From assembly GCF_025995235.1 (NCBI RefSeq), contig NZ_BAPT01000006.1, forward strand, positions 124,001-188,000: a stretch of DNA of 64,000 nt, given 5' to 3'. Each line of letters opens with the position of its first letter. The first letter of the stretch is position 1. Position numbers and translations under genes: made by a program. This DNA comes from Ameyamaea chiangmaiensis. GTDB lineage: Bacteria; Pseudomonadota; Alphaproteobacteria; Acetobacterales; Acetobacteraceae. Below are positions 50,637-59,217 of the stretch, piece after piece. The notes beneath the pieces are model-generated. The model was not told the DNA's origin. It saw only the letters and a list, made by a program, of their open reading frames with translations, and searched no databases.

Positions 50637-52402
50637 TCATATCCCCGCATCATCGTTCCCCATGTCGCGCCAAAGCGCCTGACACTCCGGAACGAGTGCC
50701 GATTGCGGCGGCATCTGCGGCAGGAACACGCCGACCTCCGACAGGATTGCCCCGTCCATCACAAGCCCCTCCCGCAGTAATGTCTCCTGCACGGCGGAAG
50801 GCCGCCGGGTCTGGATATGCTGCGGCGCGGGCACCGTGACGCGATACCGGGTCTTTGGCGCCAGTCCCGGCAGACAGGCCGGGGCCGGAAGACGCACGGA
50901 CGGCCAGTCCCGCTGGGCGACGAGATAGATTCCCGTGCCGCCGTCATGGCGCGTGACGCCCCTGTTCACCCGCGTGGCGCTATCCTCGCCGAACAGGGCC
51001 ACGCCCGCGTGCAGCACCGGCCGCAGGCGTTTGTGCAGCGCGACCCATTGCCGCAACTGGTCGCGCTCCCCCGCGTCGAGATGCAGCGGGTCGAGCTCGA
51101 GACCCAGATGACCAAACAGGACGATGGCCGCCCGGAAGTCGAGCGATGTCTCACGTTTGTCGAGCCAGTTCAGACTGGCGGAAATGTGACAGCCGGTGAC
51201 CTCAGGCGACAGGACATGCCAGGCCTGCCCCTGTATGCACAGCCGGTCGACGGCGGCGGTGTTGTCCGAGGTCCACACACGCTGCGTATGGGCGATGGCG
51301 CCCCAGTCGGCGCGGCCCGCAACTTTCGATCTCCAGCGCCGGGTGCGCGGCGTCCAGCCGGTCCCACAAGGCATAGAGCGCCACCACCTGCACGCGATAG
51401 GCCGGGCGACCGCGACTGCCGGACGCATCGAGAAGATCGCGGTTGAAATCTCACTTGATGTAGTCGATCCGCCAGTCGTCCACCTGTTTGCTGATCGTCG
51501 CGAACAGCCAGTCGGAGACCTCCGGCCGCGCGATGCCCGCCGTGCCACCCCGGGAGAAAACGGCGTACGCGGGGGCCGCCGCATAAGTCTCACCCGGGCG
51601 CAACCGCATCTCGCCGGGATAGAGCCACTCGCCGAGGGAGACGCGAAAGCGGCCATCCTCCATGCGTTCGGCCGCGAGACGATGGCTGCCGCTCCAGCCC
51701 AGAAGAAAGGCCCATGCCTCGCCCGCGTTCGCCGCCGTGGCGTCGGTCGTCGCGGCCAGCGCTGGAAAATGGTCGTGGGCACGATTGCGCCGGCTCTCGA
51801 CCACCAGGCCGCCGTCAGGACATCCTCGTCCCACCGCGACAGCGTCAGGCACACGCCCAGCGCGCAGACCGGGTCGCGGGCGTCGACCGTCACCGTGCCG
51901 CCCGTCTGATGTATGCCGGTGACGGTGAAGTCGGCCTTCCAGTTCGTGCCGTCCGGACGGCAGGCGAGAAGCCCGAGCATGTCGAAGTTCCAGCCGCCGA
52001 CCGTGTCCACAAGCGTAATGGAGGGGCGCCACTGGTCCGGGCCATTGTTGGGTGTCTCGGGCGGCAAATACGGCCGACGCGTCAAGCGTATCAAGCAATC
52101 TCTTGCCCCAGTAGGCGATTTCCGGAAGCCCATCCGTTCGCGCAATCAGCAGCAACGTGGCCTGCGTGCCGTCGAGACGGATCAGGCATGTAGGGCGCGG
52201 CTGGCCGTCACCCGCCCGCTCGGCCACGGGAATGACGGGCCGCTCAAACGGGCGGGGCGACAGCCGCCGCGCCGTTGCCTGTATCGGGAGGCGGCTTCGT
52301 GGCGCCACGCGCCTCGCCGACAAAGGGAATGGCACCCGCCATGCCCAGACTCATCCATGCGCTTCGGCGGGTGAGCCGTGGTGACGGGGCATCTTTGGCC
52401 AT
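50637..52402 (-). pseudogene. Broken GH36-type alpha-galactosidase, formerly exported
   Basis: Remains of a family 36 alpha-galactosidase split over at least two frames. A start at 52402 gives a twin-arginine-like signal (LTRRSAWMSLGMAGAIPFVG). The frame breaks near the stop at 52244-52246, resumes as PTCLIRLDGTQATLLLIART...YWGKRLLDT, and shifts again near 52050 (to PETPNNGPDQWRP) and near 51760 (to AWAFLLGWSGSHRLAAERM). A TGA at 51453-51451 replaces the Trp codon in WRIDYIK-stop-DFNRD, just before the presumed nucleophile Asp. A further shift near 51315 joins EIESC to RADWGAIAHTQRVWTSD. The C-terminal half is then intact to 50637. Five lesions make it non-functional. It lies directly downstream of tRNA-Gly on the opposite strand. 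Confidence 0.88.
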
Positions 52403-52533
52403 CGCTGGCGTATCTCTTCCCGTTTGCTCTTGTGAAACCGCAAGTTAGACGGTTCCGGAAGAGATCAAAGTAACGTCCCCGCGCTTTGGATGATGGCCGG
52501 GCGTCCGGACACACAGGGGACGGATGCGCGATG

Positions 52534-52570
52534 GAAAAAGGCGCGGCTTCGACGGGTCGAAGCCGCGCCT
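52534..52570 (-). terminator. Intrinsic terminator of the MFS transporter gene
   Basis: A 13-pair perfect stem (52540-52552 with 52557-52569) and a four-base loop, followed on the minus strand by CTTTTTC. It lies 27 bases after the transporter stop and is the clearest Rho-independent terminator I see in the window. Confidence 0.88.
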
Positions 52571-52596
52571 GCGTCACGATCGCGACGCGACGGTGG

Positions 52597-53928
52597 TCAG
52601 ATCGGCTGACCTTCCATCGAACCGGCCTGACGGCGGTTCATCTCGCGCTCCCGGCGCTCCTGGCGACGGTGATGCGCCTTGGCGTGCTCGGGAATGTTCA
52701 GCAGCATCGTCAACAACGCGGACGCCGCATAGATCCCGGAGAAGATCCAGATCACCCCTTCGATCCCATAGGTTGGCTGGAACCACGTCACGATGGCTGG
52801 TCCGACCCAAGTGCTGGCGCCAGCCCCGAGGGCCAGAGCGGACAGGGCGGCCGCTTTCTCGTTCGGGCAGATCTGCGGCACAAGACCGGACAACGGCACG
52901 AAGGCAGCAACGGTAGCACCGTAAAAGGCCCCGGCGAGGGCGGCCACAAGGAAGTTCCCGTGGAAGTGCAGCGGCAGATAGTAGAACAGCGGAATGGCCA
53001 CCGCCCCACCAAGGCACCCGCCGATCGCCACGACCTGCCGATGGCCGAGACGGTCCGCTAGAAGGCCCGACACCAGGTTGAAGGCGATGTTGCTGCAGAA
53101 CACGATCGACAGCAGAACAAGCCACTGCGACAGCGAGAAGCCCACGACCGACACGAAGAACGACGGCATGATCACGAGGAACGCATATTCCGACGATGTG
53201 TCGACAACACGCACGATCATCGCGACCGCTGTCCGGGGCTCGCGCCACAGGATGGTGATGGAGCTGAAGAACACCGAGCTTACGCTCTGATCGGGCTTTT
53301 TGAGCACGCGGGTGCCGTTGGGCTCGTGCGTCATCAGCAGGGCGATGCAGCCACCGACCATGACCAGACCCAGCGACGACCAGAAGGTCGCGACTTCACC
53401 GATCAGCGGAATGCTGGCACTGGCGAACAGCGAGCCCAGCGTCGGCAGCCCCCCGGAGAACGCGAACCAGAACCAGCCCGCCGCCGAGCTGAGCTGGCGC
53501 GGGGGGGTCGCGGCGGCGATCCAGACCAGAAAGCTGTAGGCGAACAGAGGATACCCCAAGCCGCGCAGCGTATAGGCCGCGAGCATCATGGAATAGCTGC
53601 CGGTCTGAATACCGCAGACGAGGAACACGACCTCGAACACGCCCCAGATCGCAAGGCCGATCCACATGACACGCTTGGGGCCCCACAGGTCCGACAGCGG
53701 ACCTGACAGCCAGGACGAGAGCGAAACGGCCACGCCATACACCGTGAACAGAAGCGCCACGTTGCGCGTGGAGACGCCGTGGTGTTCCAGATACGGTGCC
53801 AGATAGCCCGCCTCGACGCCGTCGCCGACCATGAACAGCAACAGGCCGACAAAGCCCCAGAGAAGGGAGCGGGGAATACCCATCCTGTCCAGAAGCGGAG
53901 AGGATGGCACAGGGGAATCTGTCTGCAT
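52597..53928 (-). CDS. MFS transporter, polyol permease (RbtT/DalT/CsbX) type
   Basis: Twelve-helix major facilitator of 443 residues. The start LLWGFVGLLLFMVGDGVEAGYLAPYLEHHG and the loop-2/3 motif GPLSDLWGPKRVMW are typical of the RbtT/DalT/CsbX polyol permeases as I know them. LLADRLGHRQ lies after helix 8, and a charged His/Arg-rich tail ends the protein. Import of a polyol such as ribitol or arabitol by proton symport is the family expectation; the substrate is not shown here. The gene stands alone, with its own terminator downstream and a 600-base AT-rich region upstream. It sits next to the decayed galactosidase. Confidence 0.85.
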   Translation of the reverse strand: MQTDSPVPSSPLLDRMGIPRSLLWGFVGLLLFMVGDGVEAGYLAPYLEHHGVSTRNVALLFTVYGVAVSLSSWLSGPLSDLWGPKRVMWIGLAIWGVFEVVFLVCGIQTGSYSMMLAAYTLRGLGYPLFAYSFLVWIAAATPPRQLSSAAGWFWFAFSGGLPTLGSLFASASIPLIGEVATFWSSLGLVMVGGCIALLMTHEPNGTRVLKKPDQSVSSVFFSSITILWREPRTAVAMIVRVVDTSSEYAFLVIMPSFFVSVVGFSLSQWLVLLSIVFCSNIAFNLVSGLLADRLGHRQVVAIGGCLGGAVAIPLFYYLPLHFHGNFLVAALAGAFYGATVAAFVPLSGLVPQICPNEKAAALSALALGAGASTWVGPAIVTWFQPTYGIEGVIWIFSGIYAASALLTMLLNIPEHAKAHHRRQERREREMNRRQAGSMEGQPI

Positions 53929-54529
53929 CAGAAGAATAAGTCCTCTTGATCAGGCAGCCAACATACGGCGTGAGGGGCTTCGAACCGGGGACGAAGCATC
54001 GATGCAAGCTGCGTTTGGCCCGCGACCGCACGTCGCGCGCCAAAATCATCATGAAGGGATGCGCGTGATGAACCTGCGGTTCGACACGGCACGCGCCTGC
54101 GGCATGCAGGCGCGGTCGGGGATCGCGTCACTACTATCGGACTCTCGCAACTGGACCGATCCAAACGATAATCGGTGCACGTTGGACGCGCGAGAGCCTC
54201 GGTGTTCGTCAGGACCTTGTGTAATGACGTGAGAACGCAACCTACCGTCATTATGACACAATTGAAAGCACAAAAATCACGGAAAGATGATTCTTGGTCT
54301 ACAGCAACACATATTTTATTTATTTATACTTATCTATTTCTATTTGTTGTTGTAAAAATATTACGTTTTTAACACCTAAATGGGGCACTGTCGGGCGGTA
54401 TAGGGAAAATACTCGGCGATGTTCTTATTTGAATAAAAATCTTCCAGACCACCCCACATTTTACAGATCGCTACCGAACCATTGACGCCGTCGGGCACGC
54501 TCGACGACGTCAATGCCGCGCACGAAATA
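53929..54529. other. 600-base gap, AT-rich, no gene found
   Basis: No open frame here has a credible start or family motif. From about 54240 to 54480 the sequence is far richer in A and T than the surrounding chromosome, with runs such as TTTTATTTATTTATACTT. An inverted repeat ACCGAT-N10-ATCGGT (54155-54176) lies upstream of the transporter. The region may hold promoters or operators for the MFS gene. An sRNA cannot be excluded but nothing specific supports one. Confidence 0.5.
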
Positions 54530-54673
54530 TCAGTAATTGGGTAGCGGTATCGTCGGCATGAACGCGCACGCCAGCACCATGATCGCCAGAAAGCCGGCGA
54601 CGATCACGACACCGCCAAGAATGGTGTTGCGTGCATTGTGTTGCGTCGGGTGATTGAGAGCATACGAAGCCAT
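54530..54673 (-). CDS. 47-residue single-span membrane peptide
   Basis: Small gene with a very strong ribosome site: GAGGAGG five bases before the ATG. The peptide starts MASYALNHPTQHNARNT, has one hydrophobic helix (about residues 18-39, ILGGVVIVAGFLAIMVLACAF) and ends MPTIPLPNY. His, Asn and Gln-rich ends flank the helix, so a small inner-membrane protein is likely. I know of no family. It lies alone between nth and the AT-rich gap, 115 bases from nth. The Shine-Dalgarno, clean stop and membrane pattern are the support. Confidence 0.65.
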   Translation of the reverse strand: MASYALNHPTQHNARNTILGGVVIVAGFLAIMVLACAFMPTIPLPNY

Positions 54674-54788
54674 AGTGACCTCCTCTGACGGGCCGGATGC
54701 CGTGTCGTCAGGGCAACCCCGTCATGCCCGGAACATCCGGACCCCGCACTGCGTTGCAGGACGCGCCGACACAGTTGCGTGACGTACG

Positions 54789-55463
54789 CTAGGCCGGCGA
54801 CGCGCGTTTGTCGGGGAAGCGACATTCCTCCCGCCCGGCGCAACGCCAGCACTCGGGCGAACGGGCCTTGCAGACGTAGCGGCCATGCAGGATCAGCCAG
54901 TGGTGCGCCGGGCGCAGCATGTCGGCGGGAATGCGCCGCACCAGCCCGTCCTCCACCTGCCGTGTCGTGCTGCCCGGGGCCAGACCGGTGCGATTGCCGA
55001 TCCGGAAGATGTGCGTGTCGACCGCCATCGTGCTCTGGTCGAACGCGACGTTGAGCACGACATTGGCCGTCTTGCGCCCGACCCCCGGCAGCGCCTCCAG
55101 CGCCTCGCGCGTGTCGGGCACCCGCCCGTCGTGCCGCACCAGAAGCTGTGCGGACAAGGCCACCACATTGGCCGCCTTCGCCCGCCACAGCCCGATCGTG
55201 CGGATATGGCGCGCGACCCCGTCCACCCCCAGCGCCACCATCGCGGCCGGGTCGGGGGCATCGCGGAACAGCCCGACGGTGGCCTTGTTGACCGATGCGT
55301 CGGTCGCCTGCGCCGACAGGACGACCGCGACCAGCAGCGTGTAGGGGTCGGTGTAGGTCAACTCACTGCGCGCGTCGGGATTGGCCTCGGCCAGATGCGT
55401 GATGAACGCACGGGCCTGGGCACGGGTCATGGCGGGAACCTTGCGGGCTTTGGCGACAGTCAT
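54789..55463 (-). CDS. nth: Endonuclease III
   Basis: Bifunctional DNA glycosylase/AP lyase of 224 residues that removes oxidised pyrimidines. The helix-hairpin-helix reads ALPGVGRKTANVVL with catalytic Lys131. The catalytic Asp149 lies in MAVDTHIFRIGNRTG. The four cysteines of the [4Fe-4S] loop are at the C-terminus (C-x6-C-x2-C-x5-C, near 198-214). The start ATG at 55463 is followed by a basic stretch. It is divergent from argC. Confidence 0.96.
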   Translation of the reverse strand: MTVAKARKVPAMTRAQARAFITHLAEANPDARSELTYTDPYTLLVAVVLSAQATDASVNKATVGLFRDAPDPAAMVALGVDGVARHIRTIGLWRAKAANVVALSAQLLVRHDGRVPDTREALEALPGVGRKTANVVLNVAFDQSTMAVDTHIFRIGNRTGLAPGSTTRQVEDGLVRRIPADMLRPAHHWLILHGRYVCKARSPECWRCAGREECRFPDKRASPA

Positions 55464-55581
55464 CGCACGATCCTATCCCGCGCCGACGCCCCCGTTAAGG
55501 GGCAGCGGCGCGCGACGGAACTGGCGCGGATGTGCGATTGCGCCTATCGTCGGTGCCCTTTTCGACACGCAGGACACTGCC

Positions 55582-56502
55582 ATGACATCGCCCATTGCCA
55601 GAGCGCGCATCTTCATCGACGGCGAAGCCGGCACCACCGGGCTGGGCATCCGCGAGCGCCTGACGAGCCTGCCGGTCGAACTGTTGTCGATCGATCCTGC
55701 GGCCCGCAAGGACCCGTCGGCACGGCGCGCCATGATGGCGCAGGCCGATCTGGTCGTGCTCTGCCTGCCCGATGCCGCATCGCGCGAGGCCGCCGCCATG
55801 GCCGACGAGATGGGCAGCACCCGCCCCCGGCTACTGGACGCCAGCACGGCCTTTCGCGTCGCGTCCGACTGGGTCTACGGCTTTGCAGAGATGACACCCG
55901 GTCAGGCCGATCTGATCGCCACGGCCCCCAACGTGTCCAACCCCGGCTGTTACCCCACCGGGGCCATCGCACTTTTACGGCCGTTGATCGAGGCCGGGGT
56001 GATGGACACCGACCATGCCGTCTCGATCAATGCGGTCAGCGGCTACAGCGGCGGCGGCCGCACCATGATCGAGGCGCATGAACACCACGGCGGCCCCGCG
56101 TTCGAACTGTACGGGCTGGGGCTGGAACACAAGCACGTGCCCGAGATCGAACTGCATGCGCGCCTGTCGCGCCGGCCGCTGTTCGTCCCCTCGGTCGGGC
56201 ACTTCCGCCAGGGGATGATCGTCTCGATCCCGTTGCATCTGGCCGATCTGCGCGGGACTGTGCGCGCGGGCGATCTGCTCGATACGCTGCGCCGCCGGTA
56301 CGACGGCAGCCCCACCGTCTCGGTCGCTCCGGCCGACGCGGCTCTGGTCGCCGAAACCCTGGCCGGGCAGGACACCATGGAACTGCGCGTGCATGGCAAT
56401 GACGAGCACCGCCAGGCCGTCCTGACCGCGCGCCTGGACAATCTGGGCAAGGGCGCGTCGGGTGCCGCGCTGCAGAACATCCGCCTGATGCTGGGGCTCT
56501 GA
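55582..56502 (+). CDS. argC: N-acetyl-gamma-glutamyl-phosphate reductase (short ArgC type)
   Basis: Third step of arginine synthesis; NADPH-dependent reduction of N-acetylglutamyl phosphate. At 306 residues it is the shorter type-2 form. FIDGEAGTTGLGIRERL opens the nucleotide fold and catalytic Cys123 sits in SNPGCYPTGAI. The sequence SGYSGGGRTMIE and EHKHVPEI with the catalytic His follow. AGGA eight bases before the ATG. It is divergent from nth and is followed by tRNA-Leu after 77 bases. Confidence 0.96.
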   Translation: MTSPIARARIFIDGEAGTTGLGIRERLTSLPVELLSIDPAARKDPSARRAMMAQADLVVLCLPDAASREAAAMADEMGSTRPRLLDASTAFRVASDWVYGFAEMTPGQADLIATAPNVSNPGCYPTGAIALLRPLIEAGVMDTDHAVSINAVSGYSGGGRTMIEAHEHHGGPAFELYGLGLEHKHVPEIELHARLSRRPLFVPSVGHFRQGMIVSIPLHLADLRGTVRAGDLLDTLRRRYDGSPTVSVAPADAALVAETLAGQDTMELRVHGNDEHRQAVLTARLDNLGKGASGAALQNIRLMLGL

Positions 56503-56579
56503 GAGCCCGTGCGGGCCGCGTGCGACGGCCGGTTTCCCTCTTTTGCCGACGCGCGATTGCTGGTAGGGAAAGCGCCGGA

Positions 56580-56663
56580 GCGAGAGTGACGGAACGGTAG
56601 ACGTAGTCGACTCAAAATCGACCGCCGCAAGGCATAGGGGTTCGAATCCCCTCTCTCGTACCA
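56580..56663 (+). tRNA. tRNA-Leu (anticodon CAA)
   Basis: Class II tRNA with a long variable arm. The acceptor GCGAGAG (56580-56586) pairs with CTCTCGT (56653-56659); the first pair is a G-T wobble. Then A and an encoded CCA (56661-56663). The anticodon stem GTCGA/TCGAC encloses CTCAAAA, giving anticodon CAA (codon TTG). T loop GGTTCGAATCC. Confidence 0.96.
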
Positions 56664-56778
56664 ATCCGCCGGCGCGCCCGTCGCGCCCACTCGTGGCCAG
56701 AGCGCGGCGCTCCCCGGTGACCGCGCCCGGCGTGCCGCCACCGCGCGCGCCCTTCTTCCTGCGCGGAACCCCGTTTCC

Positions 56779-57963
56779 ATGACCATCGCCGCCCTGCCCC
56801 CTCGTCCGACACTGCGCCCCGCGTGCGCCCATTTCTCGTCCGGACCCTGTGCCAAACGCCCGGGCTGGAGCCTCGATGCCCTGTCCGGCGCCCTGCTGGG
56901 CCGGTCGCACCGCTCCCCCGAAGGACGCGCGAAGCTGGCCGAGGTGATCGACCGGTCGGCGGCGCTGCTGGGCATGCCGGACGGCTGGCGACTGGGCATC
57001 GTCCCGGCGTCCGACACCGGCGCGGTGGAAATGGTGTTGTGGGCGCTGGCAGGCACGCGCGGGATCGACGTTCTGTCGTTCGAAAGCTTTTCCGCCACCT
57101 GGGCGCAGGACCTGACCGACGTTCTGGCCGTGGACGACGTGCGCGTGCTGACGGCCCCTTATGGCGCGTTGCCCGATCTCGGCGCGCTGGATTTCAGCCG
57201 GGATGTGGTCCTGACCTGGAACGGCACCACCTCGGGCGTGCGGATTCCGGACGGCGATTTCATCCCCGCCGACCGTGACGGACTGGTGATCTGCGATGCG
57301 ACGTCGGCGGCGTTCGTCATGGACCTGCCGTGGGAAAAACTCGATGTCGTGACATGGTCCTGGCAGAAAGCGCTGGGCGGCGAGGCGGCGCATGGCATGC
57401 TCGCCCTCTCGCCCCGTGCCGTGGCGCGTCTCGAACAGGGGGCGCCACGTCCGCTGCCCAAGATCTTCCGCCTCACCGCCGCCAAGGGCCTGATCGAGGG
57501 CATTTTCCGCGGCGACACCATCAACACGCCGTCGATGCTGTGCGTCGAGGACGCGCTGGACAGCCTGCGCTGGGCCGAACGTGAAGGCGGCGTGCGCGGC
57601 CTCGCCGCCCGCAGTGCGGCGAACCTGCGCACGATCGAAGACTGGGTGGAAACCTCGGACTGGGCCCGGTTTCTGGCGACCGATCCGGCCCTGCGCTCCT
57701 GCACGTCGATCTGCCTGACGATCGGCGCGGACTGGTTCATCGCCCTCGACCCGTCCGCGCAGGCGAAGGCCGCCAAGGCCATCGCAACCTTGCTGGAGCA
57801 GGAAGGCGTCGCCCTCGATATCGCCAGCTATCGCGACGCACCGGCGGGCCTGCGCCTCTGGGGCGGCGCCACGGTGGAACAGGCCGACATCGCCGCGCTG
57901 CTGCCGTGGCTCGACTGGGCGCATGCCACGGTGCGCGCCCGTTACACGGCGGCTGCGGCATGA
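56779..57963 (+). CDS. serC: Phosphoserine aminotransferase
   Basis: PLP enzyme of serine synthesis, transferring an amino group from glutamate to 3-phosphohydroxypyruvate; 394 residues, the longer alphaproteobacterial form. HFSSGPCAKRPGW at the start, LGRSHRSPEGRAKL, VLTWNGTTSGVRIP, and the Schiff-base Lys197 in WSWQKALGGE are present. The stop overlaps the hisZ start by four bases (ATGA). In many relatives serA stands beside serC; here hisZ follows directly and no serA is in the window. Confidence 0.95.
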   Translation: MTIAALPPRPTLRPACAHFSSGPCAKRPGWSLDALSGALLGRSHRSPEGRAKLAEVIDRSAALLGMPDGWRLGIVPASDTGAVEMVLWALAGTRGIDVLSFESFSATWAQDLTDVLAVDDVRVLTAPYGALPDLGALDFSRDVVLTWNGTTSGVRIPDGDFIPADRDGLVICDATSAAFVMDLPWEKLDVVTWSWQKALGGEAAHGMLALSPRAVARLEQGAPRPLPKIFRLTAAKGLIEGIFRGDTINTPSMLCVEDALDSLRWAEREGGVRGLAARSAANLRTIEDWVETSDWARFLATDPALRSCTSICLTIGADWFIALDPSAQAKAAKAIATLLEQEGVALDIASYRDAPAGLRLWGGATVEQADIAALLPWLDWAHATVRARYTAAAA

Positions 57964-59141
57964 CGCCCGACGCGTCCGATGCTATGAGGGCTTCGATGAT
58001 GGACGATGCCCCCCTCAATCCCGCGCTGCTGCCCGCCGGGTTCGTCGACCTTCTGCCGCCGCAGGCCGAGGCCGAGGCCGACGGAATCGAAGCCCTGATG
58101 GCGGTGTTCGGCACCCATGGCTACGAACGCGTGCGACCGCCGTTGATGGAGTTCGAGGCCGGACTGCTCAGCGGGTCGGGCGCGGCGCTGGCCGAGCAGG
58201 CCTTTCGCCTGATGGACCCCGACACGCGCCGGATGATGGCCGTCCGTCCGGACAGCACGCCACAGATCGCCCGCATCGCCTCCACCCGTCTGGCCGACGC
58301 GCCGCGCCCGCTCCGCCTGTCTTATGCCGGGCCGTGCGTTCTGGTCACAGGGTCGGGCCGCGAGAGTGCCCGCCAGATTTCACAGGCGGGGATCGAGCTG
58401 ATCGGCCCCGACAGCCCCGAGGCCGACGCCGAGATCGTCGCCGTCGCGGCCGAGGCGCTGGAACGGCTGGGCACCGGGCGGGTCTCCTTCGACCTGACCA
58501 TGCCGCCTCTGGTCCCCGCCCTTCTGGCCGACCAGCCGCTCGACGATGCCACGCGCCGCGCGCTTTTGCACGCCCTGGACCGCAAGGACGCCGCCGCCGT
58601 GGCCCAGCACGGGGGCGCCATGGCACGCGTCCTGACGGACCTGCTGCACGCGGCCGGCCCGGCCCCGCGCGCGCTCGACGCCCTGCGGGCCGCCGACCTG
58701 CCCCCCGCCGCCCGCGCGCTGAGCGATCGCCTGATGGCCACGGTCGGCGCGGTTCTGGCGCGCGTGCCGGGCCTGCGCCTGACCGTCGATCCGGTCGAGT
58801 TTCGCGGCTGGCACTATCACACCGGCGTCTGCGTCACGATCTACGCCGTCGGCGGCCGCGAGGAACTGGGTCGCGGCGGACGTTATCTGTCCAACAACAG
58901 CGAAGCGGCCTGCGGCGTGACGCTGCGGCCCGACATCCTGTTGCGCGTCGCCTCCCCCCGGCCGGAACGGCCGCGCGTGTTCGTGCCCGCCGGCAGCGAC
59001 CCCGCGCGGGCGCAGGCGTTGCGCGCCGAGGGCTACGCCACCGTGGGCGGGCTGGAGCCCGTTGCCGACAACGCCGCCGAAGCGCGCCGTCTGGGTTGCG
59101 CGCACGTGTGGCACGCCGACCATCTGGTCGCGCTCGACTGA
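57960..59141 (+). CDS. hisZ: ATP phosphoribosyltransferase regulatory subunit
   Basis: Histidyl-tRNA-synthetase-like protein without tRNA charging, needed with a short HisG for the first step of histidine synthesis; 393 residues. Class II synthetase blocks are visible: RVRPPLMEFEAGLL, RPDSTPQIARIASTRL, and GWHYHTGVCVTIYAVGG with GRGGRY. The start ATG at 57960 overlaps the serC stop; an ATG pair near 57996 is an alternative that would drop about 12 residues. hisG is not in the window. It is followed by purA after 76 bases. Confidence 0.93.
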   Translation: MTPDASDAMRASMMDDAPLNPALLPAGFVDLLPPQAEAEADGIEALMAVFGTHGYERVRPPLMEFEAGLLSGSGAALAEQAFRLMDPDTRRMMAVRPDSTPQIARIASTRLADAPRPLRLSYAGPCVLVTGSGRESARQISQAGIELIGPDSPEADAEIVAVAAEALERLGTGRVSFDLTMPPLVPALLADQPLDDATRRALLHALDRKDAAAVAQHGGAMARVLTDLLHAAGPAPRALDALRAADLPPAARALSDRLMATVGAVLARVPGLRLTVDPVEFRGWHYHTGVCVTIYAVGGREELGRGGRYLSNNSEAACGVTLRPDILLRVASPRPERPRVFVPAGSDPARAQALRAEGYATVGGLEPVADNAAEARRLGCAHVWHADHLVALD

Positions 59142-59182
59142 CCGGCCTGCGGGCCGCACATCTTCGTTCAGAACCATCTACC

Positions 59183-59198
59183 CCGCCCCTCCGGGCGG
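59183..59198. other. Hairpin in the purA leader
   Basis: Six-pair GC stem CCGCCC/GGGCGG with loop CTCC, ending 19 bases before the purA ATG and followed by TT. It is short but lies directly upstream of the ribosome site, so it may affect initiation. Confidence 0.35.
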
Positions 59199-59217
59199 TT
59201 CATGCAAGGAGCAGGTC

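Noticed and set aside
50558..52402. Integrated element at tRNA-Gly
   Set aside because: No integrase, no repeat of the tRNA 3' end and no mobile genes follow; the adjacent sequence is a decayed ordinary enzyme.
55975..57924. Minus-strand open frame of 649 codons spanning tRNA-Leu
   Set aside because: Antisense to argC and serC and crosses a tRNA gene; not credible as a protein.
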